From assembly GCA_947396885.1 (NCBI GenBank), contig OX377201.1, forward strand, positions 61,840,623 to 61,904,622: a DNA stretch of 64,000 nucleotides, read 5' to 3'. Below, piece by piece: positions 55,191-64,000 of this stretch. The translations under genes and the position numbers were made by a program. This DNA is from Heligmosomoides polygyrus polygyrus. Taxonomy: Eukaryota > Nematoda > Chromadorea > Rhabditida > Heligmosomidae. Positions within the stretch are counted from its first letter, which is position 1; the number at the start of each line of letters is the position of its first letter. The notes beneath the pieces were generated by a model. The model was not told the origin of the DNA and searched no databases. It worked only from the letters and a program-made list of their open reading frames with translations.

Positions 55191-56726
55191 ATCCTGTAAC
55201 AACATGTAGCCTCTCTACCAGCCGCTCTAGGCTCAAGCAAATATGTTAGAACATTGTTACTAGTATGGTCTTCAGCTTAACCGGTTCCATGCTGATATCA
55301 GCGGCCGGCCCATCCCCGTACCTCGGGTGGGTGCTGACGGACCTCGAGGATATCGCGGATATGGAGGATTGTTGATCGGTCAATGGCTACATGGATAACG
55401 AGCAACAAAATCTGGCAAGCTTGTGATTACTTAGTTGAATACAAGGACAATTTTGAAAATATCATTTTGTGTTTTCTTCACTGGCAGTCGAGGTAGGCTT
55501 GCAATGCCAGGTCGGTGCCTTCTCAGAGTTCTCAATGCTATAATTAGACTAGACTATCTAATTTCTCATAGCGCGTATTGAAATGCTGAACACTGTCTTG
55601 TTCATTTCTATTTGTGGGGGTTTCACCAAAATTCCCTCTAGCATAATGTACGATCTGGAAAAAAACCAGTCGATCAGTGGAGAAAAGGACAAACTTCCAT
55701 AAGAACCAGTTCGTTTTAAGGATGTGCCAGATACTCCGTATCTACACGACCTTTTAGCGCTTTTTGAAACTATGTTTGGCGCTAGCAGCAAATTACAGTT
55801 TACCATTTCTAAAGCAATAGAGAGGGTTTTATTCGATCTGAGCAAGAATTAGCGTTAAATTTAATTGGGGAGTGAACAAAAAGCGGCTCTTTCTAACGAC
55901 TGCCCCACCCAAGCCCAGAAATTCCCGTGGGATCTATCCAAGGTGACTTCACTGCAGCTGAAAAACATGAATAAAAGATATAAGACGAAGATAGTGCCGA
56001 ATGCGACACACATTCTACTCTTACGTGATATGCTGGAGGCACTTCGAATGTGTACTTGGCCAATGGCTTGCGGTGGTCAGCCAATGGACAATTCAGTGCA
56101 TTATCTTGTCCGGACAAGCCTGGTACCATCGAGCCCGAAAGGATGGAAGGCTTGGTGGACCTGGAGGGGAAATCCGAACGAAGAACATTAAGTCGGAGAG
56201 CATGCGTCAGGCGGTACTTCCGACTGCACTACCACGTGCCTTGAAGAAAAACACCAATAAGAATGTTATAAGTGGCTTATTTGACATGTGACATGGACAG
56301 TGTTACAACTACCGACCTTCCATTGGAGAAGGAATGGTTTAAAACTAGTTTTAATTTTTGTTGCTTGTTCGTTATCCGTTTTTCCGTTATCCGGGGATTT
56401 TTAGGCAATATTGTCCGTTATCCGTTAACCGGGTTTAAAACTTTAATTATCCGCTCATCCGTGATGCCAAGCGGGCCGATGACTCAGTGTTTTCATCACT
56501 TGTTGACTTCAATTTAGGCCATTTTGACGAGTCTTGTTTCTTGTCGGTCGTTCATCTCATGGTTTCGCTTTTCGACTTTTTTAGCTAGTGAACTTTTCTG
56601 AACAGTCACCAGGTACTGGTGGACACCAGCCTATCGTCATCGGTTCCTAGAACAACTAGGTAGGGTTGAATCTTTCCAGAGCGCTTTTAATTTGTTGTTT
56701 GTCTATTTGAACCTTTCTACACTCAG
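55191..56726. other. intergenic, no recognised gene
   Basis: Frames 55558-55845 (-) and 55865-56191 (+) have no motif. 56365-56460 carries repeated CGTTATCCG strings (TTATCCGTTATCCGTTAACCGG-like), possibly the subterminal array of the hAT gene that follows. A dispersed repeat copy lies at 56045-56180. Confidence 0.4.
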
Positions 56727-58565
56727 GATCTGCTGCAGCGGTCGTACTCTTGCTACTACTTCGATCCTCATCTAAAAAGGAGCTGTAAGTTCCTCTAACG
56801 ACCTAACCTCTTTCTGTGTGTTCTTCCTAGGATGAAGTTGGTTTTTTGTTTCTCTATTTGAAATTGTGCTATTTTCAGAACTCTTGCGAGCCCGACGCTA
56901 CCTTTTATCGAGCTTGGTACTGCAGCCCACTCTAGCGGCAAAATGGATGCAGTCACCTTCACTTATCATCTTCAAACAGCCGACTTAGGCAAAAATCAAT
57001 ATTCTTGGTATTGGTGTGTATGTGTGCGGGATCGATTTTACTCATATGCCGAAAAGTGTTTCCATCAGAACGGACGACCTTAACAGTCTTCATATATTGT
57101 TAAACAGCAATATTTTGCCACGTGGGTCACGTTGAAGCGGTGGGCATCAACGATGATCGAGAAGCAAGAAAGGAATGGCCATTCTCGAAACCTGCGGGTC
57201 AGCACCTTCGGTAACCATTATGGAACAGTATACCCTGGTGAGATAGCGTTGAACATTTTCGCATTCAGAATAGGTTGTATGCCTTAGGAGCAAGATGAGT
57301 CTTGTGTCCTCATTGTTGAAGAAGAGGAAAGGAGAACGTGGCTCTACAGAGAATTTGCTATGAATGGAAAATGTACAGTTCCTGCAAGAAGCAGACTTGC
57401 TCATATCACTGCCATCGACAGACTGCTCTACAAGATGGGGGTCCACCTTCGCCGTGTGCTCGATTCTGTAAGCTTTTTTCTCGGCTTGCACGTCACATTG
57501 ATATCTCTTATCTATCTTCCTTTAGATGCCCGCAGTTGAAAGCCTACTCTGTTGCTTGAAAATAACACCATTTGAAAGAGAAGAGGCCAAACTACTTGAA
57601 GCTGTTCGTATCTTTTTGGAGCCACTCGACCTAGCCTCTCTAATGCACCCTCGCCCTCTTAGACACTGTTTTGCCAGCGGAAACTTGGAGAGATGCAGTT
57701 GAAAAATTCAAGATGTCCAAAGGTAGCAAAAGCAGTGCTCTCATCAATAAGCGAGAAGAGGTCTAGGAACTTGTAACTTTCTTTTATGGTATCTAATCCA
57801 GAACATGATCACAAGAATCCACACTAGCCGGACACTGGTAGGCAGGAAGGATACTCCTGTATAGAGCATCCTGGAGGACACTAAAGATTCCCCTGAAGAA
57901 GACGGAATAGAGGTGAAAAAGAAATAAGCATGAGCGTATCGTTATTTAGCTCTATGCCAAGGAATAATTTCAGGTTGAGATCAAACAGTACATGACAGGC
58001 CTCAAAAAAAATGAGACCGCAATTCGAAATCGACCCTCTCGAGTGATGGCACGTACATCAAACACAATTCCCAAGGATTTCCAGTTCAGTTTGCGGAACC
58101 TCGTTTGTCCAGCCACGTTTGTAGATTGTGAGCGACTATTTAGGTGTGCATAGCGATGAGGTCATTATCTTTAATAATTCATAGCATATGTATACGTATA
58201 AAAATTTCAGCTTGGCTTGCGCTATCTATGGCAACGAACGTCGGGGTTCTCTAAAGGGAGAAAACGCGGGGCTGCTTTTAATGCTGAAGGCGAAACGCAA
58301 CGCTGATGTGGGCAGGTGAGTGCATGATGGACAATACATACTTCTATTGTTTTTATGCTATCTACTTCCCATTTATTGAATCCATTTTCTTAGGGTCTGC
58401 AAAGGATGGAGCCCCGCGGAAGCAAAACGATGTGTGTTGCCCATAGAAATGGAAGACATCTATTCGGACGATGAACTAGAATGCGAAAAATGCGATTCCA
58501 TTTCAGCTGAAGACGAAACATCAGCGTCTGATGAAGAAAATGAAATGGAGCCCACAACTTTTTGA
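56727..58565 (+). CDS. hAT-family transposase-like gene with introns (5' end missing)
   Basis: In-frame exons: 56727-56784, 56879-57007 (end uncertain), 57288-57467, 57526-57607, 57663-57760, 57974-58143, 58211-58315, 58394-58565 (TGA). Acceptors are CTCAG, TTTCAG, CCTTAG, CTTTAG, CTCTTAG, TTTCAG, TTTCAG and TTCTTAG. Recognition rests on the C-terminal dimerisation block: NLVCPATFVDCERLF|SLA, then CAIYGNERRGSLKGENAGLL and LMLKAKRN, fitting the hAT pattern ..p.t....ERlFS.a..i...rR..l...n...l..lk.N. Upstream, LKITPFEREEAKLLEA and HTVLP fit the L.pF...T..L....y.t...vLP region. The end is acidic (EMEDIYSDDELECEKC). BED zinc finger and first catalytic region were not found, so the 5' end is missing or diverged. 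It may be a transposon gene or a domesticated one. Confidence 0.65.
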
Positions 58566-60201
58566 AGTGACCGAACGTGTTGATGTGTTTTCCTTTCCTT
58601 AGAGACGAGACCGTTGATGCGGATGCTGGCTTGGCGATTCCCAGGATGTTGTCGTGAAGCACCTCACGACGGAGCTTGGCGCCTCTCTTGTCGAGAATGA
58701 ACTCTTAACCAAACGTGCTTTTGTCTCCTAATATAGAGTTGCCACTCAGCTAATTTACCTGCTCTACAGATCAATCGACAATATCGATTTTGACCACTTA
58801 ATATAAGAGTAGCGGGAGTATGACGTCCAAGTGACAGGAGATCCATTTATCAATATTGATCTACTACAGTCGATATTTACCGATCCTCTTTCGCAATTAA
58901 CCAATTGGTAGAAGAATAATGACAATCTGAAGTTTTCGTGTACGCCGCTCTGTCGAACGCAATTTACAGTGGGTAATAAAAAGTATGCAAATGTCGGTCA
59001 TTGGGTGACCACAATAAATAAGTTCTTAAACATTCGAATATTCGACTATTCGAAATTCGAACACTCGAAACTCGAAATTTTGAAAATCGAATTTTATTCG
59101 ATCATTCGAAACGCGGAATTTTGAAAATCAAATATTATTCCATCATTCGAATTCCGATTGTGTTCAATTCTAAGCTGTTCTTTGTTCTGCTCTGTGTTCT
59201 CCTCCGCTGACGTGGAGGAGAATATGGTGCCCGACATACGCCTGGTAGCGCCTGGGATAGTGGTGCCGCAGCGCCGGCGGCGCTCTGCTGCTATTGCGGC
59301 GACAGGTCGGTCACCAGCCCGCTTAGTACCGTAAATTGTATTTCGAAAAGCTCTTAGAGGTTTGCAGTATCATTTCAGAAAGCGAGGAAACACTATCTAT
59401 ATGAATCAGTTTCTCTACCGCCGTTTCGTATTTTTTCGTTTCAAAACCGTATTTCATATTTTGGCTGCTCCGCATCAGTTTTTCGCAATTCTTCACCGTT
59501 GTCTTCACGTTTTCAGTTTTCTTCACAGTTTTATTTTGCGTTACTTGCTCTGCAAGAAAGCGAAAAAAGCTAGAAAATGCGAATAAAACGGGTAACTACG
59601 ACGGAAAAGCGAAGAAATGAGACAAAGGGAAGGGAGCGTAAGGATTGGGCTCCCACTCCCTCCCCAAACACTCAGTGTTGCACCAAGCTGAACGGGTGTT
59701 CGCACAGCATTAGGTTGCGAGACTAACCATAAAAGAACGTTGAGAGTAAAAATGGCACTATTGGTGTCTGCAGGACGGGCGTTTTTGCACTTCTCGATTT
59801 CGTAATTCGAGGTCTGGTGGGGAAGGTGGCACTGCCGGAAACGAAGAACCAACCCAAAATCAAAATACTCCATCGGAGCGCATTTTCTGCCACCCTTTGA
59901 TGACGTCGTCAACGTGTCTGTGGCGACGTCGGCGACGGGAGTATTAAACCCCCTGCGGTGCTCTCGGTGACGCCGCTGGCGACGCTATGTTGCGCGAGCA
60001 GCTATGCAGTGCGTCGCGGAAGTATAACATAGGCCTAACATAGGCCATACGTCGCTGTCGCTGTAGCTCCTGCCGCTCTCGTCGCTGCTGTCGCCTGTTC
60101 TCACTTCACTCCGGCGACGAAAGCGACGAGAGCGACTGGGGCGACGGATGGAATGTTGAGTACGTAATTACACCATAGCACTTCCGGCTGCCGTCATTGG
60201 A
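58566..60201. other. intergenic; TTCGAA-rich and GCGACG-rich repeats
   Basis: 59025-59160 is an ATTCGAATATTCGA-type array related to those at 60860-61440 and 63565-63625. 60030-60150 holds GTCGCTGTCGC / GCGACGAAAGCGACGAG strings that pair with each other. Frames 59362-59586 (+) and 59541-59912 (-) are unsupported. Confidence 0.4.
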
Positions 60202-60720
60202 TTAGGGCCTGTTCATACCTTGAGACAGCAGCGACAAGAGCGACGAGAGCGCGGCGCGCGGAAGTATCAACAGGCACAGCAGCGGCTGGAGCGACTAGAG
60301 CGACAGCGTCGGCGCTCGAATATGAACACTTTTCGGCGGCGCGCGATCGATTTGCATGCTTTGTACGGGCGACGGGAGCGACGAGAGCGCAACGCGCGGA
60401 AGTATGAACAAGCGATAAGAGTGGGGTCAAGCGTTCCCCCTCGTCCCCTTGGCCCGCCTACCTCCAACCCGCTGGGCTTGCTCGAGAGTCCAGTGGCTGC
60501 CTTACGAGATAGTGGAGGCGCAGACATTTGCCACGCCTCTGTGCAAAGGGCGGGGGGGGGGGGGTAGAACGACACTCCGTCGACAAGAGCGACTGAAACC
60601 GACAGCGCTCGCGCTCAAGTATGAACTCTTTTCGGCGGCGCGCGCTCGGTTTTAATCGGTACACATGGTTTGCACGTGCGACGAGTCGCTCTTGTCGAGA
60701 AGTATGAACAGGCCCTTACA
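60202..60720. mobile_element. Harbinger-like TIR element with TTA target duplication
   Basis: Ends GGGCCTGTTCATAC (60205-60218) and GTATGAACAGGCCC (60702-60715) are exact 14-bp inverted repeats, flanked on both sides by TTA. A 3-bp TTA target and a GGGCC start suggest PIF/Harbinger. The interior is full of AGCGACGAGAGCG and CGGAAGTATNAACA repeats, and 60428-60566 is a copy of the terminal segment of the element in P5CR intron 1. No transposase. Confidence 0.75.
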
Positions 60721-60839
60721 GGGCAAAGAACAACCGTGATCATGTTCTCGCCGATTCGTCACGCCGTCGGCGCCCTCCAGACTGGAGATTCTCCTCGCAT
60801 AGCCCCTCCGTCTCTTCTCGCCCGCGCTAGGGTCCAGAC

Positions 60840-61590
60840 TATACTTGTGTCCTTCCAATTTTTTTCGAATATTCGAATAATAACTATATTCGAATTTTGG
60901 ACCTTGTCGAATATTCGAATAATGAATATATTCGAATTTTGGACCTTGTCGAATATTCGAATAATGAATATTCGAATATTCGTTCGAAATTATTCGATTC
61001 AGTCCGAAGTAAAATACATATGCCTTTATGCCAGGGCGGAGAACCACTGAGCACATGGTGACCCACCCCTCCTCAAGTCAATTTGCGCCTATAGCCGGTG
61101 CGTACCGTTCGTATCGCCTGGTTGTATGCGCCGCGGCCACACGCCCATGTGGCCATATACCTGCGGCTATACTTGTGTCCTTCCAAAAAATTTTCGAATA
61201 AACGCATAATCGAATATATTCGGTTTTATAAAAAACCGAATATTCGAATAATGAAAATATTCGAATTTTGGACCTTGTCGAATATTCGAATAATGAATAT
61301 ATTCGAATTTTGGACCCAGTTGAATATTCGAACAATGAATATATTCGAATTTTGGACCTTGCCGAATATTCGAATAATAAATAATTTCGAATTTTGGTCC
61401 TCATCAAATATTCGAATAACGAATATTTGAATATTCGTTCGAAATTATTCGATTCAGTCCGAAGTATAATACATGCCTTCATGCCAGGGCGGAGAACCAC
61501 TGAGTACATGGTGACCCACCCCCTCCCCGAGTCAATTTGCGCTTGTAGCAGGGTGCGTGTGGCCGTTCGCCCATGTGGCCATACTTGAGG
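60840..61590. repeat. tandem ~430-bp duplication containing a 42-bp TTCGAA minisatellite
   Basis: Two copies start at CTATACTTGTGTCCTTCCAA (60839 and 61157) and end in TATGCCAGGGCGGAGAACCACTGAG-type sequence, GGTGACCCACCCC and GAGTCAATTTGCGC. Inside each, a 42-bp unit (TCGAATATTCGAATAATGAA, TATATTCGAATTTTGGACC, TTG) repeats 2-5 times. Because 42 is divisible by three, the array translates as a 14-residue repeat (NIRIMNIFEFWTLS) without stops; this is most likely non-coding. Confidence 0.85.
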
Positions 61591-62925
61591 CGTCATTCCT
61601 CTGCTCGTCGTCTCCGCTCACGCTCTGACACCCGTCGCGCGCGCGGGAGCGACGGCCCGACGGAGGCCGTCGTCGGCGACTCCAAGACGGCGGTCCGATG
61701 GACGAGCGGGGACGAGCGGAGCACACAGGTCGACCAGATTTGCCGGGACCAACAGGATGTTCAGAAGATTTACAAAACCAGTGTAAAGATATATGTTGGT
61801 GTGAAACAAACATAGCTCTACATCAGAATTTGAGCTCTATCTAATGAGCTCTACCTCAAGCTTATCAATGCTACCGTTGATGAGATATTCTTCAAATTTA
61901 AAACTGAAAAGTCATTCTTCGCAAACCTGCGACGAAACTTTGAAAGGTACGTTTCCAGGCTAAAATTTCACAGAGAATTCAACTACGTCGTCTAAATAAC
62001 TTCTAGAGTAACGCTTTTTCGAAGAAAAAAATTGTGTGTGTTGCACCGTTGGGGACATGCCTCCAAGCCAACAGTCTACGCAGAATTCAATCACGGAGTT
62101 GATATCCTATCCTATCCTATTACATATAAAAGAGTTGTGTGTATTTTTTGTGTATGTCATTCAAGCGGTCCGAAACTTTAGCCGTGGGAGTAATCGAGAC
62201 TGCCGAACATGAATCTGAAGTTCGCTTTTCATGTTTCTGTCGCGATCAATCGATATTGATCAAATTATCGATTCTTTGTGGATGTCATTCAGCGGTCCGA
62301 AACTTCCGCCCTGGGGTACTCGAGGTCGCTGAACGCGAATCTGGAGTTCGTTTTTGAAGTATCGATCGCCATCAATCGATATAGATCAGATTATCGATTT
62401 TTTGGGAGTCGTTTTTCTGTATTCGGTGTGATACGCACAAATTTTTCTTCAAAAAAGCGCTCCTCTAGAAGTATTTAGACGGCGTAGTTGAATTCTGTGT
62501 GAAATTTTAGTCTGGAAATATGCCTTTCACAGCATCGTCGCAGGTTTACGAAGAATTATTTTTCAGTTTTAAATTTGAAGAATATCGCATCAACGGTAGC
62601 ATGTATAAGCTTGAGGTAGAGCTCATTAGATAGAGCTCGAAATTCTGATGTAGAGGTATTCTTGTTTCACACCAACATATATCTTTACACTGGTTTTGTA
62701 AATCCTCTGAACATTCTATTGACTGCAGTTCCAGCAAATCTGGTTGACCTGCGTGCTCCGCTAGTCCCCGCCCGTCCATCAGGCCGCCATCGTGGGGCCG
62801 CCGCTGATGGCCTCCGTCAGGTCGATGTCTGCCGCGCGCGCGACGGGTGTCACAGCGTGAGCGAAGACGGCGAGCAGAGGAATGACGCCGCAGGTATGGC
62901 CACATGGGCGAGCGGCCGCGGCGCC
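61555..62925. repeat. ~500-bp inverted repeat around a Helitron-like fragment
   Basis: The left arm is ~61555-62052, the right arm ~62424-62925, reverse complements with moderate divergence: CGCCCATGTGGCCATAC / GTATGGCCACATGGGCG, ATGTTCAGAAGATTTAC / GTAAATCCTCTGAACAT, TAAAGATATATGTTGGTGTG / CACACCAACATATATCTTTA, GAATTCAACTACG / CGTAGTTGAATTC. The loop (62053-62423) carries the Helitron-like units. A truncated version of the outer arm end also lies at ~61105-61165. Confidence 0.9.
62110..62420 (+). mobile_element. Helitron-like fragment (units shared with 4.2-4.4 kb)
   Basis: Starts TCCTATTACATATAAAAGAG after an A, then a GT-rich stretch and two ~125-bp units with CATTCA-GCGGTCCGAAACTT, GAATCTGNAGTTCG and ATCAATCGATAT. 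They match the units at 4205-4410. No 3' hairpin was identified, so it may be truncated by the flanking inverted repeat. Confidence 0.5.
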
Positions 62926-64000
62926 TACAACCAGGTGATACTAACGCTCTCCCTCCCCCCCCCCCCCCCCCCCCTATAGCCGTGTGCCATATGTTGCCCA
63001 AGATCCTTACAGATTCACAAACGCCTCGAATGAAGCTCGTGGAATACCTGAGAACGCCCAAAACTCAAAGCCTACCATCTAACAGACTCATCTTGTGGAG
63101 GGCTCCAGCCGCTCGCTATAAGTTCCTCGAATGAGTTCTATTTGGAATCCTACAAAACATCCTTCGCGCCAGTGCGCTTGCAATCATGCTAGGTTAAGGC
63201 CCAGTGTTACGTCTCAGTTGACCGTCAGGACAATGTGCAGGAACTTCGACTGAGCAAGCCAAAGTATTCGAGATCCGTTCGATTAGTCCCAACATGTACC
63301 CCGCACCACTGCTCGGATTCTTCAAGATGGTAGTAGGATACTCGAGGCGCAGTCGAGAACCGCTCCAAACTCTGTGATTACATCACGAGTTTAAAGGAAC
63401 AACCGCACCCCAATCGAACGTCGGGTTACGGTGCCGAAGTCAGGAGTCGGATTTTATAATATTGTGCTCGATGCCGCAGTATAAACAGAACCTAGGACGG
63501 TGACCACGTTCACCCAGAAGCAGTTAGAGACATTCACGTTTATTTGTTTCGTGGTTCGTGTTTCGTAATGAATATTCGAATATTCGAATTTATTCGAATA
63601 TTCATTCGAAATTATTCGATTCGGTCCGAAGTATAGTCCAGACAGTGGAACACCTCGGCGCTAGAGGACCCCTACTGGAACCGGGCCCGGCCAGTGCACT
63701 TCATTAGCACACATTTCTCCAAGAATGAGTGTCTACTGGAGAAGCGGGTTTACCAACCACATCGATGAGATGAGATTTCCACCATTTTTGGCACAAGCTG
63801 GTTGGAAAATATCGCGTTGAGTCATTATCATGTTAGTCAACAACAAGGATTGCCACTACGTGGGACGGATGCCTTTTGCGTCGCGTTGGGCTAGGGAGCC
63901 GTCAGGTACTGGGTAGAACACAGTAGATCGATTGTTTATGGCTACAAGTAACGTTTCGCGCAACTGGAAAGTTTGTTATATCGCTTGCTTTACGTGCATG
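62926..64000. other. window end, no gene seen
   Basis: A C-run of about 18 lies at 62957-62974. 63565-63640 is another TTCGAATATTCGAAT array followed by the same GAAATTATTCGATTCNGTCC string as at 60986 and 61440. The - frame 62546-63061 runs through the inverted repeat and the C-run and is unsupported. Confidence 0.45.

Noticed and set aside
62546..63061. 171-codon - strand ORF
   Set aside because: It runs through a C-run and the inverted repeat; the glycine tract and changing composition show chance coding.

Overview
The window looks like nuclear DNA of a parasitic nematode, most likely a hookworm-type strongylid. The reasons are short exons ending in TTTCAG-type acceptors, introns from 45 nt to about 4 kb, and several copies of the RTE-type endonuclease/reverse-transcriptase family that I remember as abundant in Ancylostoma-like genomes. 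The species call is inference. No operon, rRNA, CRISPR or bacterial feature is visible. About 95% of the window is mobile-element debris in many age layers.

Two host genes can be assembled by hand. A nine-exon pyrroline-5-carboxylate reductase gene (proline synthesis) lies on the + strand at 39107-47468; its exons join in frame to a 290-residue protein. A KTI12-type (Elongator-associated) P-loop gene lies on the - strand at about 50470-51501. The two genes converge. A short exon chain at 8277-8756 (+) may be the 3' end of a third gene that I do not recognise. An intron-containing hAT-type transposase gene lies at 56727-58565 (+).

Layout. 1-2060: tandem and dispersed repeats. 2797-4530: a Helitron-like unit carrying a 41-bp minisatellite. 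4.5-8.2 kb: no recognised gene. 9-13.1 kb: CR1/jockey-like RT fragments, a mariner-like remnant and a fold-back element. 14.1-17.7 kb: a palindrome, then a hAT-like element with perfect 8-bp target duplications inside a mariner remnant. 17.7-25.5 kb: poor in genes, with hairpins, a mariner fragment and a GC-rich palindromic patch. 25.5-38.05 kb: three retroelements end to end (RTE-like, BEL/Pao-like, RTE-like), all broken by stops or frameshifts. 39.1-47.5 kb: the P5CR gene with transposon-filled introns 1 and 7. 49.3-52.3 kb: the KTI12 gene between two direct copies of a ~430-bp MITE. 52.8-55.2 kb: a decayed hAT-like element holding other repeats, then a head-to-head pair of tRNA-like sequences. 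56.7-58.6 kb: the hAT gene. 59-64 kb: TTCGAA-rich minisatellites, a Harbinger-like TIR element, and a ~500-bp inverted repeat around a Helitron-like fragment.

The genes do not form a shared pathway; what links the features is nested transposition. All coordinates come from reading by eye. Exon joins for P5CR are strong. The 3' end of KTI12 and the 5' end of the hAT gene are uncertain.
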